Assembly (NCBI GenBank): GCA_018066865.1
Contig: JAGPVT010000030.1
Coordinates: 1-34,807, forward strand
From: Marinobacter sp.
Lineage (GTDB): Bacteria > Pseudomonadota > Gammaproteobacteria > Pseudomonadales > Oleiphilaceae
Length of the DNA stretch: 34,807 bases
Direction: 5' to 3'
This document shows positions 15,571-25,844 of this stretch, in pieces; position 1 is the first letter of the stretch, and every line of letters begins with the position of its first letter. The position numbers and the translations under genes were made by a program. The notes below the pieces were generated by a model. The model was not told where the DNA came from, made no database searches, and was given only the letters and a program-made list of their open reading frames with translations.

Positions 15571-16539
15571 TCAAACAGTATTTTTCCCATTTTGAAACGG
15601 CGGTATTAATCCCGACAATTCATGTGCCCATGGCGGATTTGCACCGGATCTAGAGACGTTTATGGCCGCTACCTGCGCACCAAACTCCAGAACATCTTTC
15701 ACGACACTTGCCGTGACGTTTTCGATGCCAGCTTTGCTAAGAACATCTGCTACTGACAGCGCTGCGAGCACCCCGGCATTGAACGTATCGCCCGCACCAA
15801 CGGTATCAACAACATGTGCCTTGCGCGCGGGCACGTCAACGATCTCATCATCCCCAAATATGGCAGTTGCCCCGTCTTTTCCGCGCGTCAGGATGACCAT
15901 TTCCGGACCTTTCAGACGCAGTTCCTTAGCCTTTTCTAACAGTGAAAGAGGCCCTGGCGCAATCCAATCCAGATCTTCGTCAGAAACTTTCAGAATGTTG
16001 CAAGCTGCAAGCAAGGTGTCTAAACGTGCACGGTAACGGTCAACATCCCGGATGAAACTTTGGCGGATGTTCGGGTCAACCATAACCACCTTGTCGAGTG
16101 ATGCGCGTTTTGCGAGGCTGATATAAAAGTCACAGCACGGCTCAACGATAAGACTGATGCCCCCGAAATATATCGCAGAAACGGTTTGTGGAATAGGAGG
16201 ATGCATATCTTCTGTCAGCATACGGCCCGCGGTATTCTCGTCGTAAAAATGATATTGCGCGTGGCCGTCATTTAGCTCAATAAAGGCCAAAGTGGTTGGC
16301 AGGTCACTGTAAACGGACAGGGCATGTTTGACCCCACATTCAGCCAGGCTATTCTGGATTAATTTGCCAAAAAGGTCCGTGGACAAACCAGATAGAAACC
16401 CCGGTTCCAGACCCAATCGACCAAGCGCAATGGCCGTGTTGAACACCGACCCGCCCGGGTGCGGCACATAGGCATTGCGGCCATGTACGTCTACCGTCGG
16501 AATCATGTCGATTAGCGCTTCACCACAGCACAAGATCAT
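15571..16539 (-). CDS. PfkB-family carbohydrate kinase (fructokinase-like)
   Basis: This 322-residue kinase begins MILCCGEALIDMIPT, has the N-terminal PfkB motif region PHPGGSVFNTAIALGRLG (27-44) and the C-terminal signature DTVGAGDTFNAGVLAAL with catalytic base D251 and the anion hole G248-A-G-D. It would phosphorylate a hexose, probably fructose by resemblance, feeding fructose-6-P or -1-P to Pgi and Pgm encoded nearby; other sugars or nucleosides remain possible. ATG at 16539 has AGGGG about 7 bases upstream and overlaps the stop of a small upstream ORF (ATGA). The open frame extends 13 codons further but without a better start. Confidence 0.85.
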   Translation of the reverse strand: MILCCGEALIDMIPTVDVHGRNAYVPHPGGSVFNTAIALGRLGLEPGFLSGLSTDLFGKLIQNSLAECGVKHALSVYSDLPTTLAFIELNDGHAQYHFYDENTAGRMLTEDMHPPIPQTVSAIYFGGISLIVEPCCDFYISLAKRASLDKVVMVDPNIRQSFIRDVDRYRARLDTLLAACNILKVSDEDLDWIAPGPLSLLEKAKELRLKGPEMVILTRGKDGATAIFGDDEIVDVPARKAHVVDTVGAGDTFNAGVLAALSVADVLSKAGIENVTASVVKDVLEFGAQVAAINVSRSGANPPWAHELSGLIPPFQNGKNTV

Positions 16540-16670
16540 GACAAGCCCCTGACCACAGCGCGCAGGTCGTTGGCCCAACGCATCGCTGGGTAAGCGATTT
16601 CAGAGTGGCCCGGAATACCTGCGCCAACGGGCAAATTACCATGTGACTTGAGAGTATGAGCTTGCGTCAT
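16536..16670 (-). CDS. Small ORF (44 aa) translationally coupled to the PfkB kinase; possible gene remnant
   Basis: ATG at 16670 follows AAGGGG by 9 bases. The frame ends in a TGA that overlaps the kinase ATG by four bases, a normal coupling arrangement. The peptide (opening MTQAHTLKSHGNLPVGAG, ending RWANDLRAVVRGLS) matches no family I know. An in-frame ATG at 16691 with GGAGGG close by would add seven residues. It could be a true small protein, or the fused ends of a larger gene lost by deletion, since another orphan tail lies just upstream. Confidence 0.4.
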   Translation of the reverse strand: MTQAHTLKSHGNLPVGAGIPGHSEIAYPAMRWANDLRAVVRGLS

Positions 16671-16714
16671 TAAAGTTATCCCCTTCTGTGGCATTCGCCC
16701 TCCAGCTCTCGTCA

Positions 16715-16789
16715 CTACTTTTCCAACTGCGCGAGCATTTCGTGCACCCCTCTGGAAACCGGAGTGATAAGTTCAGCATACAGTGCGCT
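16715..16789 (-). pseudogene. Possible C-terminal remnant of a deleted gene
   Basis: Overlapping the end of the permease gene in another frame, the minus strand encodes SALYAELITPVSRGVHEML then AQLEK and a TAG stop. The composition is protein-like, but no start codon is available and I do not recognise it. It may be the tail of a gene that once stood between the permease and the kinase. Nothing else is seen in 16671-16788. Confidence 0.25.
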
Positions 16790-17784
16790 TAGACTGCCGC
16801 AACTTTCTCAGCGGACGTTTGGCTGGACCGTTGAACAGATTTGGACCGCTGCAAATCCCACCAGGCAAACACGAAGTAGATAAGGGTGCACCAGATCGTC
16901 ACATCGTAAAACAGCTCCCGGTTCACGTAATATGCGTACAGATCAGGGCTGTTGAACAAGACGCGCCACGCGAGAATGGCTGGTATCACAAGGCCGATAA
17001 CAATCCAGATCGCGCGGATGGCCTTGGTCAACATCGAGGTGTCCTTGACGTGCTCTTTGCTCTCCGTCCGTGCCAGTTCGGCGTGGTATTCCTCGACCCT
17101 CCGGTGGAAGTCGGCCTCGCGCTTCTCGGCCTCGGGGTAGCTCTTGTCGGCACCGGCCCGCTTGGCGAGGATGGTGTAGCAGACGATGGAAAGGACCCAG
17201 GTCGGCAGGAAGAGATAGACGAACGGGATGATGTTGAGGAAGTTCAATCCAAAGCCGAACACGAGACAGATACCCCAGGTGATCAGCGCCGGCATGTTGT
17301 CCTTGACGCCCTTGAGGCGGTGCCAGTTGGTCTTGTAGCCCAGCTTGGGAAAGATGTGCTGTTCGGCGAGTACAATGCCGCCGATGGGTACAAGAACAAG
17401 TCCCGCGTAGGCAAGAATTGGCAGGATGCTGCGGTAGATGAACGGGAAAGCACTTAACACGACCACCACAGCGCCGACAACAAGCGTTACCTTTTGGCGT
17501 GCGACGTTCGGGAACACGGCCTGGGCTGCAAGACCGGCGCGATAGAGATTGGGGTTGGCCGTTGTCCATCCCGCGATAATTACAATCACGAAGCCTGTGG
17601 CGCCAAGCGCGTAGTAGGCAACATCCCCAGGTGAAACAACAGCGACGCTCAACTTCATGATCGACGCCGTCGCCGCCCCCATCAGTGCTGCAGATATCCA
17701 CGCGATGTAGTGGCCAAACATCATGCCGGTTGCGGTACAATAGCATAGTACTTGCACTGAAACCCAAAGAGATATGACTTGCAT
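16789..17784 (-). pseudogene. N-terminally truncated NCS1-type (cytosine/purine) permease
   Basis: The 331-residue frame contains the second half of an NCS1 transporter: GHYIAWISAALMGAA, AGWTTANPNLYRAGLAAQA (the conserved substrate-region motif), then several membrane helices, a charged loop with a coiled stretch (KREADFHRRVEEYHAELART) and two last helices. In CodB-like proteins the G-W-T-T-x-N motif falls well past the middle; here it is near residue 72, so roughly 150-200 residues are missing. Similarity fades upstream of residue 19, and the hexR intergenic region follows, indicating a 5' deletion. Transport by the remaining part is unlikely. Its probable substrate (nucleobase or related) fits a PfkB kinase neighbour of the nucleoside-salvage kind. 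Confidence 0.65.
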
Positions 17785-17790
17785 ATAACA

Positions 17791-17805
17791 TGTAATTTTA
17801 TTACT
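17791..17805. promoter_or_regulatory. HexR-type operator
   Basis: TGTAATTTTATTACT is a near-perfect palindrome (GTAAT-TTT-ATTAC). It closely matches the published HexR box pattern TGTAAT-WWW-ATTACA in gamma-proteobacteria (from memory). It lies 39 bases before the hexR start and just before the remains of the divergent permease, the usual place for an autoregulatory RpiR-family site. Confidence 0.6.
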
Positions 17806-17844
17806 TTTATCTTTAACAACTACGCCCTATAAGGGAGTCTTGCT

Positions 17845-18687
17845 ATGGGCCTGTTAATGCTTGAACTCGCGAATTCCGAGACCAGGCGCACTAATTCGGC
17901 AAAAAAAATTGCGGAGTATGTCTTGCGTGATCCCCAGGCGGTTATCGATATGCCAATCTCTGTTCTCGCCGCTAAAGTAGGAATCAGTGAACCCACGGTA
18001 AACCGGTTTTGCACCGGACTGGGCTTGAAGGGCTTTCCTGATTTCAAGTTGAGGCTGGCTACGGAAATCGCGCGCCGTAAGTTCCACATTTCCAAGGACA
18101 TAGATCCCGATGATTCCTGCACGGACATGATCGAAAAAGTCTTTGAGTCAGCGCACGCCTGCCTGAATTCGGCCATGGAGGGCTTGGACGCGGCCATCGT
18201 GGACGATATCGCAGTGCGCCTTTGTTCCGCCCGCTCGATTGTAATCTGCGGACAAGGGGCCTCCTCCCCCGTCGCACTGGATGCACAACACAAGCTGATG
18301 CGATTTAATATCCCGGTGATTGCACATCTGGACAATCTCAATCAGCGCATGGCTGCAGCTGGACTGGGAGCAGGAGATTATCTTCTGTGCATTTCGTATA
18401 CCGGGAGAACAATTCCTATTCTCGAAATCGCCGAAATTGGGCGCAACGCAGGTGCAACACTGATAGGGATCACTTCGGCCGACTCACCTCTGGCGACGAT
18501 CTGCGACAGGGTTCTAGCGGTCGAAAGCAGTGAGAACACGGATGTATACACACCAATGACCTCCCGTATCGCGCAGTTAACGCTGGTTGATGTCTTGGCC
18601 ACCCGACTCGCAGTGCATCAGCCGAAGGGATTTTCTGATCATCTGCAACGTGTCAAACAGAGTCTGAGTTCAACCCGCCTGGCCTGA
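17845..18687 (+). CDS. hexR: RpiR-family transcriptional regulator, HexR type
   Basis: This 280-residue regulator has an N-terminal RpiR helix-turn-helix (about 36-70, MPISVLAAKVGISEPTVNRF) and a C-terminal SIS sugar-phosphate domain (about 125-255) with CGQGASSPVALDAQHK, CISYTGRT and ENTDVYTPMTSRIAQLTLVD, which closely follow Pseudomonas HexR. HexR represses Entner-Doudoroff and glucose genes and is released by KDPG. The reported P. putida effector residues S140 and S184 align at the same positions, as does DNA contact R54. R57 appears as T57. GGGAG lies 7 bases before the ATG. The gene is convergent with glgA, so its operator may serve itself and the adjacent permease; control of the glycogen operon is only a hypothesis. 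Confidence 0.85.
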   Translation: MGLLMLELANSETRRTNSAKKIAEYVLRDPQAVIDMPISVLAAKVGISEPTVNRFCTGLGLKGFPDFKLRLATEIARRKFHISKDIDPDDSCTDMIEKVFESAHACLNSAMEGLDAAIVDDIAVRLCSARSIVICGQGASSPVALDAQHKLMRFNIPVIAHLDNLNQRMAAAGLGAGDYLLCISYTGRTIPILEIAEIGRNAGATLIGITSADSPLATICDRVLAVESSENTDVYTPMTSRIAQLTLVDVLATRLAVHQPKGFSDHLQRVKQSLSSTRLA

Positions 18688-18777
18688 TTAACAGATAACT
18701 CAGCAGAGGGATATTGCGCAAACCACAACGGAAGTCATGCATAGCGAGGGACAACCTTTCGCCTGAAGCTACCCTTG

Positions 18778-20370
18778 CTAAGATGTCGTGTAGAGAGAAC
18801 GCACTACCTCATCGGCCACATCACTCCACAAAAATCTTGCTGCGGCAGCGGACGAAGATATTCTCTGCCACTGAGCTGGATCTTCCAACTTCAGTTGGAC
18901 CGCTGCCTCAAAAGAAACGATCATATTTTCGGCCTGTTGTTGGAGACTAGCCCCGTTAAATGCAAAACCGTCTTCGCCATCTCTCACCGTATCGTTTAAC
19001 CCTCCAACACTGTGTACAAGGCAGGGTTGACCTGCTCGCATCGCCAACATCTGGCTGATACCGCATGGTTCGAACGAACTGGGCATCACAAATAAATCGC
19101 CACTGCTGTAGAGACTAAGGGATATCGTCTCGGAGTAACCTTTGAGGAAAATAAAGTTTGTGCGTCGGGAGGCGACCTCGGTCAGAAACTGCTCCAGCCC
19201 AACATCACCACTACCGAGTAGAACCAGCATACCCTCGTCACCAAGTACATTGAGCAAATGGTCCAGCGCCGTTTCGCCATCGGACATCATCTGGCGCAAT
19301 AGCAACATTTTTTGATCGGTAATCCGCCCCACCGACGTTGCGAGAAAAGGCTGCTTCTGTAAGCCTTGGGTGGAGCTTGCTGCACTACTGAGTGCTGAAA
19401 TAATATGCGCCAGCCGTCTACTGGCAATAAAATGAGCACTTTCGACCCCGGGCTTGCGGCCGACCCAGTACAGCAACTGAGTTTCACATTGCAACAATAG
19501 TTCGCCGGCGGACAAGGTTTTTATAGCGGGACCGGGATATTCACAGCCATTGAGAATGCCATGCAAGCGATTTTCTTTGGCCGCTCGCTCCAAATCCTCA
19601 TGCAGCCCCTCACCGCCAAAAAAGCCCTGCACTGGATCACTGGCTTGCTGTATTTCACGGGCGTAGGTAGGTGACACTGCATGAACTTTGTCACTGAGGT
19701 TTATTCCCGCGCGCATGGGATTGATACAGTGCGGAGCTCTTGGATCATTCAGCCGTTGGGCGTCGTAATTCAAATAGGGAAACCAGGCACGTAGGGAGGA
19801 TTCGTCATCCGCCATTGGACGAACGCCCTGTAAGGCAAGATTGTGGATAGTGTATACCGTGTGGATTGATTTCAATGCTTTGTAGGTGGGGTCAAAGGCC
19901 CGCAACACACTCACCATTGCAGCGTGCCAGTCGTGTAGATGTAAAACATCAATCGCGGCAAATCTGCCCTCAATAATCGCCTGAGCTACCGCGACACTAA
20001 ACAGTGCAAATTTGCTGGCGTCGGTTGCAAACGGCCTGTTACCCGGATCATCACAGTAAATTTTCCCCGGGCCGCCCGCGGCAAAGAGCGGGTGCTCCAG
20101 CACCCATAGGGTGACGTTTTTCTCGGGTTTTTTCCCGGGAACTCGAAAAATGTCGACGGCTTGTCGCTGGCCCCAGAACATAACCTGGAGTATTCCTACC
20201 CGCTCACTACCGGGTAACGCTGAAAAGGCTCCGTAACCCGGCGTCACCACATCGACCTGAGTTCCCTTGCTAGCCAGTGCAATGGGAATGTCGCGAACAA
20301 CATCGCCGATACCACCGACCTTGCCACCGGGGATAGCGTCATTCTCGGCGGCCACCATCAGCACTTTCAT
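18778..20370 (-). CDS. glgA: Glycogen synthase (GT5)
   Basis: This 530-residue ADP-glucose-dependent glycogen synthase extends alpha-1,4-glucan chains. The N-terminal nucleotide-sugar loop reads KVGGIGDVV (K17), where E. coli has K-T-G-G-L. HDWHAAMV (146-153), VYTIHNLALQG, SVGRITDQK (R349, K354) and SSFEPCGISQ (E434) mark the two Rossmann domains of a GT-B enzyme. It is longer than E. coli GlgA (477 aa), partly through a longer middle segment around 280-345. It is the last gene of the operon, 15 bases after pgm, and is convergent with hexR. No terminator is evident in the 90-bp gap 18688-18777. Confidence 0.92.
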   Translation of the reverse strand: MKVLMVAAENDAIPGGKVGGIGDVVRDIPIALASKGTQVDVVTPGYGAFSALPGSERVGILQVMFWGQRQAVDIFRVPGKKPEKNVTLWVLEHPLFAAGGPGKIYCDDPGNRPFATDASKFALFSVAVAQAIIEGRFAAIDVLHLHDWHAAMVSVLRAFDPTYKALKSIHTVYTIHNLALQGVRPMADDESSLRAWFPYLNYDAQRLNDPRAPHCINPMRAGINLSDKVHAVSPTYAREIQQASDPVQGFFGGEGLHEDLERAAKENRLHGILNGCEYPGPAIKTLSAGELLLQCETQLLYWVGRKPGVESAHFIASRRLAHIISALSSAASSTQGLQKQPFLATSVGRITDQKMLLLRQMMSDGETALDHLLNVLGDEGMLVLLGSGDVGLEQFLTEVASRRTNFIFLKGYSETISLSLYSSGDLFVMPSSFEPCGISQMLAMRAGQPCLVHSVGGLNDTVRDGEDGFAFNGASLQQQAENMIVSFEAAVQLKLEDPAQWQRISSSAAAARFLWSDVADEVVRSLYTTS

Positions 20371-20385
20371 TGCTGTTTCCCCATA

Positions 20386-23330
<2,945 letters not shown>

Positions 23331-23378
23331 GGTGAATTCCTCGTGTTATGCCGGATTGAAATAGTGGATATTGAGGAA

Positions 23379-25844
23379 TCAGCACAATCCCCATATTTCT
23401 TTACTATAGTCCCGAATCGTTCTGTCACTCGAAAAGCGACCGCTGGCCGCCGTGTTGTAAATACTCATACGGGTCCAAGCTTGCGTGTCCTGATAGGCCG
23501 TGGACACAGCCTGCTGAGCATTGATGTAGCCACGAAAATCTGCCGCGGTCATCCAGGCATCGTCGCAACTGCGAATGGAGGCGACCACGGAATCAAAGAT
23601 ACCGGGCTCAAACAAATTGAAATGTCCGCTTTCCAATAATTGCATCACCCGTGAAAAATCCGCGTCATCAGCGATAATGGCATCCGGGTTATAGCTTTGC
23701 CGTGCGGCCTGGACTTCGTGCGCCTCAAGACCAAAGAGGAAAAAGTTTTCCGGTCCCACCGCCTCACGAATTTCAATATTGGCGCCATCGAGTGTGCCAA
23801 TGGTGAGGGCGCCATTCATCATAAACTTCATGTTGCCGGTACCTGATGCCTCCTTGCCCGCCGTTGAGATCTGCTCGGACAAATCGGTGCCCGGACAAAT
23901 CACTTCCATGGAAGTGACTCGATAGTTAGGTAAAAAAGCCACCCGTAACCAGGGCTGCAGGCGCCTATCCTTGTTGATCACTGCCGCTACATTGTTAATC
24001 AGCTTGATGATAGTCTTTGCCATGACATAGCCTGGCGCTGCCTTTCCACCGATCAGCACACAGCGGGGTTGCATGCCCTTCACATCACCCCGGACAACTC
24101 GATCATACAAATGAATGATATGCAGCACGTTGAGCAACTGCCGTTTGTACTCATGTATACGTTTCACCTGTATGTCGAACAACATGTCCGAATGGAACTG
24201 GACGCCGCAATCCCGCTCAACAAGTTCTACCAGTCGCTCTTTATTGGCTTGCTTTACATCCCGCCAGCGAATTCGAAACGCCTCATCATCGGCAAATGGC
24301 CGCAGCCTTGCGATTTCATCGAGGTCCCGTATCCATTCTTTACCGATTACTTCTGTTACCAATTCGCTTAAACCGGGATTGGATTGGGCCAGCCAACGTC
24401 TGGGCGTTACACCATTGGTTTTGTTATTGAATTTTTCTGGCCACAGTTGATAGAACTCGTGGAACAAGCCCCCTATTAACAACTGGGTGTGCAGGGCCGC
24501 CACGCCGTTGACAGAATGGCTGCCAACAATGGCGAGATAGGCCATTCTGACCTGTGGATGATCACCTTCCTCGATGATTGACAGTCTTTGCTGGCGCGCT
24601 CTGTCTCCGGGCCAGCGCTCGGCCACCAGGGTGAGAAATCGAGCGTTGATCTCGTAGATAATGTCGAGCAGCCGGGGCAGTAATTCCTTGAAAAGCCCTA
24701 CCGACCATCTTTCCAAAGCCTCGGGTAACAAGGTGTGATTGGTATAGGCCATGGTACTGCTGGTAATTTTCCATGCCTGCTCCCAGTTCAGCAGATAATC
24801 GTCCATTAGCAAACGCATCAACTCAGCAACTGCGATGGACGGATGCGTATCGTTCAATTGGAAACAATTGTTCTCCCCGAACTCACTGAAATCCTCTCCA
24901 TGATTTTTTACCCAACGATGCAAAACATCTTGCAGACTGGCAGAGGCAAGAAAATACTGTTGCCGCAAACGCAGCTCCTTACCGTTTTCACTGGCGTCAT
25001 TGGGGTACAACACCATGGTGATTTGTTCCGCGAGATTCTTCGCGGCGACGGCCTCGGTATAACTGCCCGCATTGAAATCTTCGAGATTAAATTCATCGGT
25101 GGCTGCAGATTTCCACAAACGCAGCGTATTTACGGTTTCATTGCGATACCCCGGCACCGGCACATCGTAGGGCACGGCCAACACGTCCTGCGTATCTATC
25201 CAGCGCGAATGCTGACGATTAGCCTGGTCCCGGTAATACTCACTGTGACCAAAAAACTTTACCCGCACGGTATTTTCTGGAGATTCGACTTCCCAATGAC
25301 TGCCATCTCGCAACCAGTTATCGGGGCATTCCACCTGATGACCGTCAACTATTTTCTGATTAAACATGCCGTATTCGTAGCGAATACCATAACCGGTTAC
25401 CGGCAACTGCAGGCTGGCGCAACTATCGAGAAAACAGGCGGCGAGTCGGCCCAAACCACCATTACCCAAGCCCGCGTCCAGCTCCTCCTGAACCACCTCT
25501 TCCAGTGTGCAGCCGTAGTTGCTTAAGGCCTGGCGAACCGGTTGTTCCAGGTCCAGATTATTGACCGCATTGCTCAGCGCGCGACCCATCAGAAATTCCA
25601 TGGATATATAACTAACACGTTTGGGACGCTCGGCCCGATAGCGGTCGCGAGTCGCGCGCCATCGTTCTATGAGGCGATCCTGCACTGTGAGAGCTAAGGC
25701 ATCAAATAGATAGCCGTGCGATTCATTGCCCTCATCGCGACCCAGTGTCAAACTCACGTGCCGGTTAAGATCCTCGGCCACCTTTTGTTCATCCATACCC
25801 AAGGGCTCTACCTGAGCGTTGCTGACTTTTATGCGATCAATCAT
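23379..25844 (-). CDS. glgP: Glycogen/starch phosphorylase
   Basis: This 821-residue PLP enzyme releases glucose-1-P from glycogen ends. Visible are VSYISMEFLMGRALSNAV, ELDAGLGNGGLGRLAACFLD, FQLNDTHPSIAVAELMR, FNNKTNGVTPRRWL, and the PLP site EASGTGNMKFMMNGALTIGT, with the Schiff-base lysine at about 673. The open frame reaches a TTG at 25862, but ATG at 25844 with AGGG about 8 bases upstream is the better start. It overlaps the glgX stop by 8 bases. Length agrees with E. coli GlgP (815 aa). The glucose-1-P it releases is taken by Pgm encoded two genes downstream. Confidence 0.95.
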   Translation of the reverse strand: MIDRIKVSNAQVEPLGMDEQKVAEDLNRHVSLTLGRDEGNESHGYLFDALALTVQDRLIERWRATRDRYRAERPKRVSYISMEFLMGRALSNAVNNLDLEQPVRQALSNYGCTLEEVVQEELDAGLGNGGLGRLAACFLDSCASLQLPVTGYGIRYEYGMFNQKIVDGHQVECPDNWLRDGSHWEVESPENTVRVKFFGHSEYYRDQANRQHSRWIDTQDVLAVPYDVPVPGYRNETVNTLRLWKSAATDEFNLEDFNAGSYTEAVAAKNLAEQITMVLYPNDASENGKELRLRQQYFLASASLQDVLHRWVKNHGEDFSEFGENNCFQLNDTHPSIAVAELMRLLMDDYLLNWEQAWKITSSTMAYTNHTLLPEALERWSVGLFKELLPRLLDIIYEINARFLTLVAERWPGDRARQQRLSIIEEGDHPQVRMAYLAIVGSHSVNGVAALHTQLLIGGLFHEFYQLWPEKFNNKTNGVTPRRWLAQSNPGLSELVTEVIGKEWIRDLDEIARLRPFADDEAFRIRWRDVKQANKERLVELVERDCGVQFHSDMLFDIQVKRIHEYKRQLLNVLHIIHLYDRVVRGDVKGMQPRCVLIGGKAAPGYVMAKTIIKLINNVAAVINKDRRLQPWLRVAFLPNYRVTSMEVICPGTDLSEQISTAGKEASGTGNMKFMMNGALTIGTLDGANIEIREAVGPENFFLFGLEAHEVQAARQSYNPDAIIADDADFSRVMQLLESGHFNLFEPGIFDSVVASIRSCDDAWMTAADFRGYINAQQAVSTAYQDTQAWTRMSIYNTAASGRFSSDRTIRDYSKEIWGLC

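Noticed and set aside
16783..17457. A 224-codon plus-strand open frame opposite the permease
   Set aside because: It is antisense to a recognisable transporter, low in protein-like motifs, and explained by codon bias of the real frame.
18688..18777. Possible bidirectional terminator between hexR and glgA
   Set aside because: No GC-rich stem with a T tract could be found on either strand.
24843..25526. A 227-codon plus-strand open frame opposite glgP
   Set aside because: It lies wholly within the conserved phosphorylase coding sequence on the other strand, with no independent start context.
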